A stretch of 64,000 nucleotides of DNA, taken from the NCBI RefSeq assembly GCF_036250735.1, contig NZ_CP109430.1:3348001-3412000 (forward strand), read 5' to 3'. The position numbers and the translations under genes are program-made. Below are positions 50,710 to 59,000 of the stretch, one piece after another; the first letter of the stretch is position 1, and every line of letters starts with the position of its first letter. Under the pieces are notes generated by a model. The model saw nothing but the letters and a program-made list of their open reading frames with translations, had not been told where the DNA came from and did not search any database. Source of the stretch: Streptosporangium sp. NBC_01495 (GTDB lineage: Bacteria; Actinomycetota; Actinomycetes; Streptosporangiales; Streptosporangiaceae).

Positions 50710-52326
50710 ATGACCGAGCTTGTCCGGGCGGACCGTACTGCCGGAACCGTCACCCGATGGTGGCGCGACGCGGTGATCTACCAGGTCTACGTGCGCAGCT
50801 TCGCCGACGGAAACGGCGACGGCGTGGGGGACCTGCTCGGCGTGCGCGGCAGGCTCCCGTACCTGGCGGACCTCGGGGTCGACGCGATCTGGCTCACCCC
50901 GTTCTTCACCTCGCCGATGGCCGACTTCGGCTACGACGTGGCCGACTACCGGGACGTGGACCCGATCTTCGGGTCGCTGGCCGACGCCGGGGCGCTGATC
51001 GACGACGCGCACCGGCACGGCCTGCGGGTCATCGTGGACGTGGTGCCCAACCACACCTCCGACCGGCACGCCTGGTTCCTGGAGGCCCTGGCGGCGCCCC
51101 CCGGAGACCCCGTCAGGGAGCGCTACATCTTCCGCCGGGGCAGGGGTGCCGGAGGGGAGCTGCCGCCCAACGACTGGGAGTCGGTCTTCGGCGGCCCCGC
51201 GTGGACCCGGCTGCCCGATGGCGAGTGGTACCTCCACCTGTTCGCCTCCGAGCAGCCCGACCTGAACTGGGAGAACCTCGAGGTCCACGCGGAGTTCGAG
51301 TCGATCCTGCGATTCTGGCTGGACATGGGCGTGGACGGCTTCCGCGTCGACGTCGCCCACGGCATGGTCAAGGCGGACGGCCTGCCCGACGTCGGCCACG
51401 CCGACCAGGTCCGGATGATCGGCACCGAGGTGGTGCCGTTCTTCGACCAGGACGGCGTGCACGAGATCCACCGGGCCTGGCGCAAACTGCTCGACTCCTA
51501 CCCCGGGGAGCGGATCGGCGTCGCCGAGGCGTGGGCGCCGTCCTCGCGGCGGCTGGCCAACTACGTCCGCCCCGACGAGATGCACCAGGCGTTCAACTTC
51601 CACTTCCTCGTCGCCCCCTGGGAGGCCACCGCGTTCCGCGCGGTCATCCAGGAGTCGCTGACGACGGCCGGGCTGGTCGGCGCGCCCTGCACCTGGGTGC
51701 TGTCCAACCACGACGTCAAGCGCCACCTCACCCGGTACGGCGGTGGCGAACTCGGCCTGCGCCGCTCCCGCGCCGCCGCCCTGCTGACGCTCTCCCTGCC
51801 CGGCTCGGCCTACGTCTACCAGGGGGAGGAGCTGGGACTGCCCGAGGTCCTCGACCTGCCGGAGGAGTTCCTGCGCGACCCGCAGCGCCTGCGCAACCCC
51901 GACGACGGCCGCGACGGCTGCCGGGTGCCGCTCCCGTGGGCCGACGGCGAGCCGCACTTCGGCTTCAGCCTGCCCGGCGCCGGGGGGACGTGGCTGCCCA
52001 TGCCGTCCTCCTGGGGGCCGCTCAGCGTCGCGTCCCAGCTCGACGACCCGGTCTCCACGCTCAACCTCTACCGGGAGGCGCTGCGGATCAGGCGCGAGCG
52101 CCGCTCCTTCGACGACGCCCCGCTGACCTGGCTCGAATCCCCGGAAGGCACCCTGGCCTTCGCGAGGGGCGACGGGTTCGCCTGCACGGTCAACCTCACC
52201 GGCGACCCGGTGGAACTGCCCGCCCTCGGGCGGATCCTGCTGGCCAGCGCGGAGACGGCGGTCGAGGGCGGCGTGGTACGGCTCGCCCCCGACTCCGCCG
52301 TCTGGTGGGAACCCGATGTCGCCTAG
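50710..52326 (+). CDS. Intracellular GH13 alpha-glucosidase / oligo-1,6-glucosidase-like
   Basis: This 538-residue enzyme has no signal peptide. It has GVDAIWLTPFFTSPMADFGY, region I VDVVPNHTSDRHAWF, region II with the nucleophile in GVDGFRVDVAHGM near residue 215, region III with the acid in RIGVAEAWAP near 272, and region IV CTWVLSNHDVKRHLTRYG near 335. It follows malG by 50 nt, in the position of the aglA-type gene of actinomycete maltose operons. It is expected to split imported maltose and maltodextrins to glucose. The 11-bp overlap with the regulator shows co-transcription. Confidence 0.9.
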   Translation: MTELVRADRTAGTVTRWWRDAVIYQVYVRSFADGNGDGVGDLLGVRGRLPYLADLGVDAIWLTPFFTSPMADFGYDVADYRDVDPIFGSLADAGALIDDAHRHGLRVIVDVVPNHTSDRHAWFLEALAAPPGDPVRERYIFRRGRGAGGELPPNDWESVFGGPAWTRLPDGEWYLHLFASEQPDLNWENLEVHAEFESILRFWLDMGVDGFRVDVAHGMVKADGLPDVGHADQVRMIGTEVVPFFDQDGVHEIHRAWRKLLDSYPGERIGVAEAWAPSSRRLANYVRPDEMHQAFNFHFLVAPWEATAFRAVIQESLTTAGLVGAPCTWVLSNHDVKRHLTRYGGGELGLRRSRAAALLTLSLPGSAYVYQGEELGLPEVLDLPEEFLRDPQRLRNPDDGRDGCRVPLPWADGEPHFGFSLPGAGGTWLPMPSSWGPLSVASQLDDPVSTLNLYREALRIRRERRSFDDAPLTWLESPEGTLAFARGDGFACTVNLTGDPVELPALGRILLASAETAVEGGVVRLAPDSAVWWEPDVA

Positions 52327-53413
52327 CACCGGCCAGCTCGGCGCCGGGAACGGCACCGGCCCTGGCGCCGGACCCGGATCCGGCGCCGGGAACGGCACCG
52401 CCAGGCTGGCCGACATCGCCGCGCAGGCCGGGGTGAGCGAGGCCACGGTCAGCCGGGTGCTCAACGGCAAGCCGGGCGTGTCCGCCCTCACCCGGCAGGC
52501 GGTGCTGACGGCTCTGGACCTGATGGGGTACGAGCGCCCGCAGCGGCTGCGCCAGCGCAGCAACGGGCTGATCGGCCTGGTCACCCCCGAGCTGGACAAC
52601 CCCATCTTCCCGGCCTTCGCCCAGGCCTTCGAGAAGACGCTCACCCAGCACGGCTACACCCCGGTGCTCTGCACCCAGCTGCCCGGCGGGGCGGTCGAGG
52701 ACGAGTTCACCGAGATCCTGGTGGAGCGCGGGGTCAGCGGCATCATCTTCGTCTCCGGGCTGCACGCGGACATCACCGCGCGCTCGGACCGCTACACCCA
52801 GCTGATCGGGCAGGGCGTGCCGATCGTCCTGCTCAACGGGCACGCCGCCGACGTGCCCGCCCCGTTCATCTCCCCGGACGACCGGGCCGCGGCCCGGCTG
52901 GCCGTCCAGCACCTGGCCGACCTCGGCCACGAGCGCATCGGTCTGGCCGTCGGCCCCGGCCGGTTCGTACCGGTGATCAGGAAGATCGAGGGCTACCGGC
53001 GGGCGATGTCCCAGCTGCTCGGTGTCACGGACGTCGACGAGCTGATCTCGCACTCGCTGTTCTCCGTGGAGGGCGGCCAGGTCGCGACGGCGCAGTTGCT
53101 GGCGCGCGGCTGCACGGGCATCGTGTGCGCCTCGGACCTGATGGCGCTGGGCGCGATCAGGGCCTGCCGCGACCGCGGGCTGTCGGTGCCGGGAGACGTG
53201 TCGGTGGTGGGGTTCGACGACTCGCCGCTGATCGCGTTCACCGACCCGCCGCTGACCACCGTGCGCCAGCCCGTGCAGCCGATGGTCACCGCCGCCGTGC
53301 ACACCCTCCTGGAGGCCGTCGCGGGCGCGCCCGGCCAGCACTCCGAGCTGATCTTCCAGCCGGAACTCATCGTGCGGGGCTCGACGGGTTCCGGGCCCAA
53401 GATCGTTCGCTGA
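52316..53413 (+). CDS. malR: LacI family repressor, MalR-like
   Basis: This is a 365-residue regulator. A glycine-rich 25-residue N-terminal extension (GAGNGTGPGAGPGSGAGNGT) precedes the HTH, ARLADIAAQAGVSEATVSRV and LNGKPGVSALTRQAVLTALD. The sensor domain has VTPELDNPIFPAFAQAFEKT, ADLGHERIGLAVGPGRFVPV and VVGFDDSPLIAFTDPPLTTV. The ATG overlaps the glucosidase stop by 11 bp. Its location at the end of the maltose operon makes it the likely repressor of malE and the amylolytic genes through the TTGCAG-type repeats near 47.2-47.4 kb. Confidence 0.88.
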   Translation: MSPSTGQLGAGNGTGPGAGPGSGAGNGTARLADIAAQAGVSEATVSRVLNGKPGVSALTRQAVLTALDLMGYERPQRLRQRSNGLIGLVTPELDNPIFPAFAQAFEKTLTQHGYTPVLCTQLPGGAVEDEFTEILVERGVSGIIFVSGLHADITARSDRYTQLIGQGVPIVLLNGHAADVPAPFISPDDRAAARLAVQHLADLGHERIGLAVGPGRFVPVIRKIEGYRRAMSQLLGVTDVDELISHSLFSVEGGQVATAQLLARGCTGIVCASDLMALGAIRACRDRGLSVPGDVSVVGFDDSPLIAFTDPPLTTVRQPVQPMVTAAVHTLLEAVAGAPGQHSELIFQPELIVRGSTGSGPKIVR

Positions 53414-53861
53414 TCGCGCCCGCCCGCTGACATTTCGCAACGGTCCGTTTCTGCCACCGTCACGGGCTTCCCCGGCATGGTCGCCGATCTCTATACTCCG
53501 AGATCCTCACACCGCGAGGACCGCCGCAGCCGCCGGTCCTCCGGAACACCGCGAGGACCGTAGCCGCCGGTCCTCCCGGGCATTGCGAAGGCCGCCAGAG
53601 CCGCCGGTCCTCTCGAACATCGCGAAGGCCGCCAGAGCCGCCGGTTCTTCCGCTCGGCACGTGTTTGATCCGGGCCCCCGCGGTCCGGGACCTCACTCTC
53701 GTTCGATTCGCCGATCTCGCGCGCCCGCCCCAGGAGGCCGGTTTGAGTGTGCACGATACCGCCCAGATCGCTATGACCGCCGACCCGTCCCGGCCCGTCT
53801 TCCCGATCCGCGACCGAGTGGGCACGCCCTCGTGTCGCGGAGTCGAGCCGGAGGGGACACC
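53414..53861. other. Intergenic region ahead of the biosynthetic cluster
   Basis: This 448-bp stretch between malR and the monooxygenase gene holds a hairpin-rich tandem array (53511-53655) and about 200 bp of presumed promoter region for the cluster. No gene is supported. No clear -35/-10 pair is visible. Confidence 0.6.
53511..53655. repeat. Four 34-37 bp tandem units, each able to form a hairpin
   Basis: The units start at 53511, 53548, 53582 and 53619 with the form ACCGCGAGGACCG...AGCCGCCGGTCCTC. Within each, GAGGACCG or GAAGGCCG pairs wholly or partly with CGGTCCTC, so the array is a row of stem-loops upstream of the biosynthetic cluster. Units 3 and 4 are the most alike. Confidence 0.8.
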
Positions 53862-55346
53862 GTGAAGGACGTCTCCGGCTTACCCGGCTCATCCGACTTA
53901 TCCAGTTCGCCAGGCTTATCCGGCTCACCTCGCCTACCCGGCTCAACCGGCGACCCGAGCCGCCACGAGACCCACGCCGTCACCGCCACCCCCGCCGACC
54001 GGACCGCACGGGCCGCGGTCGTCGGGGCGGGCCCGGCGGGATCGCTGCTCGCCATCCTCCTCGCCCGCCGCGGCCACCCGGTCGACGTCTACGACATGCG
54101 TCCCGACCCGCGCGACGGCAAGGGCGACGGCGAGGGACGCTCGATCAACCTGGGCCTGTCGGCCCGCGGCATCCGCGCCCTGCGGCACGTCGGCCTCTGG
54201 AACGCTCTCGGGGACAGGCTCGTGCCCATGCGGGGACGCATGATCCACCGTCCGGGCAGGCCGGCGGCCTTCCAGGCGTACGGCACCGACCCCGGGGAGA
54301 TCCTCCACTCGGTCCGCAGGGACGAGCTGACCACCCTCCTCGTCGAGCGCGCCGCGGAACACGAGGGGGTCAGGCACCTCTTCGGCGTCCGCTGTACGGG
54401 AGTCGACCGCGAGAGCGGAGACCTGACCCTGGCCGACGCGATCACCGGGGAGACGCGCGACGCCCGCGCGGACTTCGTGGTCGGCGCCGACGGGGCGTTC
54501 TCCGCCGTACGCGCCGCCATGCAGCGCGGGCTCGCCGCCGACTACCGCCAGGAGTTCCTCGAATGGGGGTACAAGGAGCTCACGATCCCCGCGGCCCCCG
54601 GCGGCGGCTCCCGCGTCCCGCTGGAGGCGCTGCACGTCTGGCCCGGAGAGAAAGCCCTGATCGTCGCCCACCCCAACGTGGACGGCTCGCTGACCGCGAC
54701 GCTCTTCCTGCCGCACTCCGGCGCCCCCGGCTTCGCCGAACTCGAAGGGGAGCGGGACGTCACCCACTTCTTCCTGCGGGTCTTCCCCGGCATGGTCGAC
54801 CTCGTGCCCGACCTGGCCGCGCAGTACGCCGCCAACCCGGTCGGAAACCTGGTGACCATCCGCACCTCACGCTGGCGGCACGCCGACCGGGTGGTCCTGG
54901 CGGGCGACGCCGCCCACGCGGTCTACCCGTTCTACGGCCAGGGCATGAACTCGGCCCTGGAGGACTGCCTGGTGCTCGACGGCTGCCTCGCCCGGCACCC
55001 CGGCGACCGCGCGGCCGCGTTCGACGAGTATCAACGGCTGCGCAGACCGCACACCGACATCCTGGCCGACCTGTCCGAACAGAACTTCGCCGACCTGCGC
55101 GACGGCACCCGGTCACCGCTGCGGCTGGCCCGCAGGCAGGCCGACCTCGCGCTGAACCGCGCCTTCCCCACCCTGTGGCGACCGCTCTACACCATGGTCT
55201 CGCACACCGACATGCCATACGGCGAGGCGTTGCGCCGCGCCCACCGGCAGGACCGCGTGCTGCGCTGGTCGGGCGCGGCGCTGGCCGCGGGAGCCGCCCT
55301 GGCGGCCGTACGGATCACCTCTTCCCCGCGGAGGACGTCCCCGTGA
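53862..55346 (+). CDS. Kynurenine 3-monooxygenase-like FAD hydroxylase
   Basis: This is a 494-residue flavoprotein. The GTG at 53862 has GGAGG 7 nt upstream. Residues 1-45 are a low-complexity repeat (LPGSS, LSGSP, LPGST) containing three TTA codons. The FAD motif is AAVVGAGPAGSLLAILLARR (near 48). Features specific to kynurenine 3-monooxygenase are INLGLSARGIRALRHVGLW, EWGYKELTIPAAPGG, EALHVWPGEKALIVAHPNVD and GDAAHAVYPFYGQGMNSALE (near 345). The C-terminus has a hydrophobic helix (SGAALAAGAALAAV) like the membrane anchor of eukaryotic enzymes. It is expected to convert kynurenine to 3-hydroxykynurenine. It is the first gene of an overlapping operon with an NRPS. Confidence 0.87.
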   Translation: MKDVSGLPGSSDLSSSPGLSGSPRLPGSTGDPSRHETHAVTATPADRTARAAVVGAGPAGSLLAILLARRGHPVDVYDMRPDPRDGKGDGEGRSINLGLSARGIRALRHVGLWNALGDRLVPMRGRMIHRPGRPAAFQAYGTDPGEILHSVRRDELTTLLVERAAEHEGVRHLFGVRCTGVDRESGDLTLADAITGETRDARADFVVGADGAFSAVRAAMQRGLAADYRQEFLEWGYKELTIPAAPGGGSRVPLEALHVWPGEKALIVAHPNVDGSLTATLFLPHSGAPGFAELEGERDVTHFFLRVFPGMVDLVPDLAAQYAANPVGNLVTIRTSRWRHADRVVLAGDAAHAVYPFYGQGMNSALEDCLVLDGCLARHPGDRAAAFDEYQRLRRPHTDILADLSEQNFADLRDGTRSPLRLARRQADLALNRAFPTLWRPLYTMVSHTDMPYGEALRRAHRQDRVLRWSGAALAAGAALAAVRITSSPRRTSP

Positions 55347-56017
55347 TCGCGCACCCCGGCGACCCGTCGCTCCGCCTGATCGAGGTCGCGGACCTCGACG
55401 CCCCGTCACCGCCGCCCGAGGTCCTCGCCCACGGGGACGCGCTGCGGGCCGTCGTGGACTGGGCCGAGACCTACCTGTGCCGCCCCCACCCCGACCTCGG
55501 CCGCAACGGCCCGGTCTGCCCGTACGCCCAGGGCTCGCTGAGCAGGGGCAGGTTCTACCTCGCGGTGCCCGAGGCGGGCCACCGCGCCGCCGAGACCGTC
55601 GAGGACGTCGTCGCCGCGGTGGAGCCCTACCGGGCCTGGTTCACCGCGCTCGCGCCGCTGGACGGCCCCGAGGCCGTGTTCACCACCATCCTGCTGCTCC
55701 TTCCCGGCCTCGGCGACCGCCTGGCGCTCGTCGACGGCGCGCAGGACGCGCTGAAGAACGCCTTCGTCGAGGAGGGCCTGATGATCGGGGAGTTCCACGA
55801 CGGGCCGCCCGACAAGCCGGGGCTGTGGAACCCGCTGCTGCGTCCCCTGGCCGGTCCCGTGCCGCTGCTCGCGATCCGCCACATGGTCGCCACGGACCTC
55901 CCCTTCCTGTGGGGGGACCCGGCCCACCGCCGCGCGTACCTGACCCGGTTCGACGGCCGGGTGCCCGCCCACCTGCGGGAGATCGTCATGGAGACCATCA
56001 TGGAAGGGGCCGAGTGA
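55343..56017 (+). CDS. Unknown 224-residue protein of the biosynthetic cluster (DUF6875-like)
   Basis: The GTG overlaps the monooxygenase stop by 4 bp and has GGAGG 8 nt upstream. The protein is soluble, with GPVCPYAQGSLSRGRFYLAV near residue 55, FTTILLLLPGLGDR near 118, and a striking block, GLMIGEFHDGPPDKPGLWNP, then PVPLLAIRHMVATDLPFLWG near 180-200. I believe this corresponds to the family catalogued as DUF6875, which lacks an assigned function. The single cysteine and two histidines could be catalytic or heme/metal related. Its placement between a kynurenine hydroxylase and an NRPS, with overlapping frames, argues for a direct role in the same pathway. Confidence 0.7.
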   Translation: MIAHPGDPSLRLIEVADLDAPSPPPEVLAHGDALRAVVDWAETYLCRPHPDLGRNGPVCPYAQGSLSRGRFYLAVPEAGHRAAETVEDVVAAVEPYRAWFTALAPLDGPEAVFTTILLLLPGLGDRLALVDGAQDALKNAFVEEGLMIGEFHDGPPDKPGLWNPLLRPLAGPVPLLAIRHMVATDLPFLWGDPAHRRAYLTRFDGRVPAHLREIVMETIMEGAE

Positions 56018-59000
56018 TGCCGATCGCGCGCCGTGACCCAGCGGCGCCCATCCCGCTCACCCCGGCCCAGGCACGCCTGTGGTTCCTCGACCGGGCCGGG
56101 CCCGGCGGGGCGTCCTACGTCTGCTGGACCTTCCAGCGCCTCACCGGGCCGCTCGACACCGACGCGCTGCGCGCGGCCTTCACCGCCGTCGTGGGCCGCC
56201 ACGAGGCGCTGCGCCTGGTCATCGTCGAGGGACCCGCCCAGGTGGTACGGGAGAGCGGGCCCGAACTGCGGGTGGTGGACGCGCCCGACGAGGAGCGGGC
56301 GCGCGACATCGTCAGGGACGTGCTCTCGCGCAGATTCACCCTCGACGGCGCCCCGCTGCACCGGGCCGTGCTGGTCAGGCTCGCGGCCGACGAGCACATC
56401 CTGAGCTGGTGCCTGCACCACATCATGTGCGACGCACCCTCGCTCGGGATCCTGGAGGAGGACCTCTGGGCCCACTACCGGGTCCTGGTCGAAGGAGAGG
56501 AGCCGCCGGGGCCGGTGTCCGCCCAGTTCCCCGACTACGCCGCCTGGCTCGCCGGGCAGGACGAGGCGGGGCGCGAGGCGGGACTGGCCCACTGGCGAGA
56601 GCACCTGTCCGGCGCGCCCGCCGTCACCACCCTCCCGCAGGACCGGGCCCGGCCTCGCGAACCCGTACTGGGCGGGGCCCGCCGGTCCCTGCGCCTGCCC
56701 GCCGACCTGACGGCGGACCTGTACGCCCTCGTCAGGGCGCGGCGCGTCACCCCGTTCGTCATCGTGATGTCGGCGATGACCGCCACCCTGGCCAGGTGCT
56801 CCGACGAGGAGGACGTGGTCGTCGGGACCGCCCTGGTCAACCGGCACCTGATCGAGCTGGAGGGTTCGGTCGGCTGCTACATCAACCTCATCCCGGTACG
56901 GACGGACCTGCGGGCCGACCCCACCCTGGCCGAGCTCCTGCGTGCCGTGCGCGGCTCGGTCATCAGGGGGCTCGGCCACCAGGCGACGCCGTTCGAGGAG
57001 ATCGCCGACCTGGCCGGGGCACCCCGGGACCTGCGCAGGAATCCCGTCTTCCAGACACTGCTCGTCATGGGGGAGGGGGGCGGGTCCGCCGAGCGGGCGG
57101 CGAACATCACCGTGGAGACATGGGAACTCGACGAGTCCTCCCCCGGCGCCCGGTTCGACCTCACCCTCGTCGTGAGCGCGGGCGAGAGAGGGATCGAGCT
57201 GCACGCCGACTACTCCGCCGACCTCTACGACGAGGACACCGTCGACCGGTTCCTGCGCCACGTCGTCGTCTTCCTGTCCGCCTTCACCGCCACGCCGGAT
57301 CTGCGGGTCTGGGAGATCCCGCTCCACGACGAGGCCCGCCACCCCGCCACCCCGGACGCCTCGTACGGCGGCTTCTCGCGGGGTGAGCGGTCTTTGGACG
57401 GGGGCACGTCCGACGGCGGCCTCTCAGGGGGTGAGCGGTCCCCGGGCGGCACGTCCGACGGCGGTCCGGAGCCCCGCGATCCCCGGTCCGCCGGGGACTT
57501 CACGGCGGTCCACGATCTCATCGCCCGGTGGGCGGCCGAGGCCCCCACCGCTCCCGCGCTGGTCTCGGAGGCGGGGACGATCGGCTACGGCGAGCTGGAA
57601 CGCCGCTCGGCGCGGCTGGCGGCGCGGCTGCGGGAGGCGGGGGCGGGGCGCGAATCCGTCGTCGCCGTCGTCCTGCCGAACGGCGGGGACGCCGTCGTCG
57701 CCCTGCTCGCCGCGCTGAAGGCGGGTGCCGCCTACCTGCCGCTCAACCCGGCCGACCCGCCGGACAGGATCGCCGGGATCCTCCTGGAGGCCGGAGCGGT
57801 CGCCGCCGTCACCTCCGACGGGCACCGGGACGCGCTCGCGGGCTACCTCGGCGCTGTTCTCACCGTCGGGGCCTCAGGGGATGTCGGCGATGCCGAGGGA
57901 GCCGAAGGTTTCGAGGACGGTGAGGGGGTCAAGGACGGCGGGGTCGGCGGTGAGCACGGAGCCATGCGGGGCTCCGGGCGTCCCGCGGGTGACCCCGGTG
58001 ACGCCGGTAGCCCGGATGACACGGGTGACCTCGGTGAGGTGCCGTCCGTGGGACCGGAGGACCTCGCGTACGTGATCTACACGTCGGGGTCCACGGGACG
58101 GCCCAAGGGGGTGATGGTGACCCACGGGACCCTCGCCCGGCTGACCGAGGCGTTCCGCGTCGTCCACGGGTTCGGGCCCGGCGGGCGGGTGCTGATGCTG
58201 CCGCCGCTGACCTTCGACGCCTCGGTGGGGGACGTGTTCCCGGCCCTGTGCTCGGGGGCCGCCGTCGTACTGCACCCTGACCCCGTCCTGCTGGACGGGC
58301 CGGAGCTGGTGCGCTTCTGCGCGCGGCACGGTGTGACCGCGGTCGACACCGCGGCCTCCCTGTGGCGCGGGTGGGCGGCCGTGCTGGCGCCCGGGGCGGT
58401 GCCCGCCGACTGGCCGGTCACCACGATGATGGTCGGGGGTGAGCGGGTGCCGCTCTGGGCGGTCCGCGCCTGGGCCGCCGCCACCGGCGGCCGGGTCGAG
58501 CTGTTCAACCACTACGGCCCGACCGAGGCGACCGTGTGCGCCACGGTGCACCGCACCCGCGACGGCGCCGAGGCGGCCGGGCGGGAACACCTGCCGATCG
58601 GGCGCCCGCTGCCGCACGTCCGCGCGTACGTCCTCGACCGCAGGGGCGGCCTGGCGCCCACCGGCACGCCGGGCGAGCTCCACCTGGGCGGTGACTGCCT
58701 GGCCCGGGGTTATGTCGCCCGGCCCGAGGAGACCGCGGCGCGGTTCGTCCGCGACCCCCACGCCGGGCGCGAGGGGGCCCGCATGTACCGGACCGGGGAC
58801 CTGGCCAGATACCTGGCCGACGGGACGCTGGAGTTCCTCGGGCGGGCCGACCGGCAGCTGAAGGTCAACGGCTACCGGATCGAGCCCGCCGAGGTCGAGT
58901 CCGCCGTCGTGGCGCACCCGGGGGTGCGGGACGCGGCCGTCGTGGCCTCCCCCGAGGGAGACCGGCTCATCGGCTACGTGGCGCCGCGCACGGCCGACCC

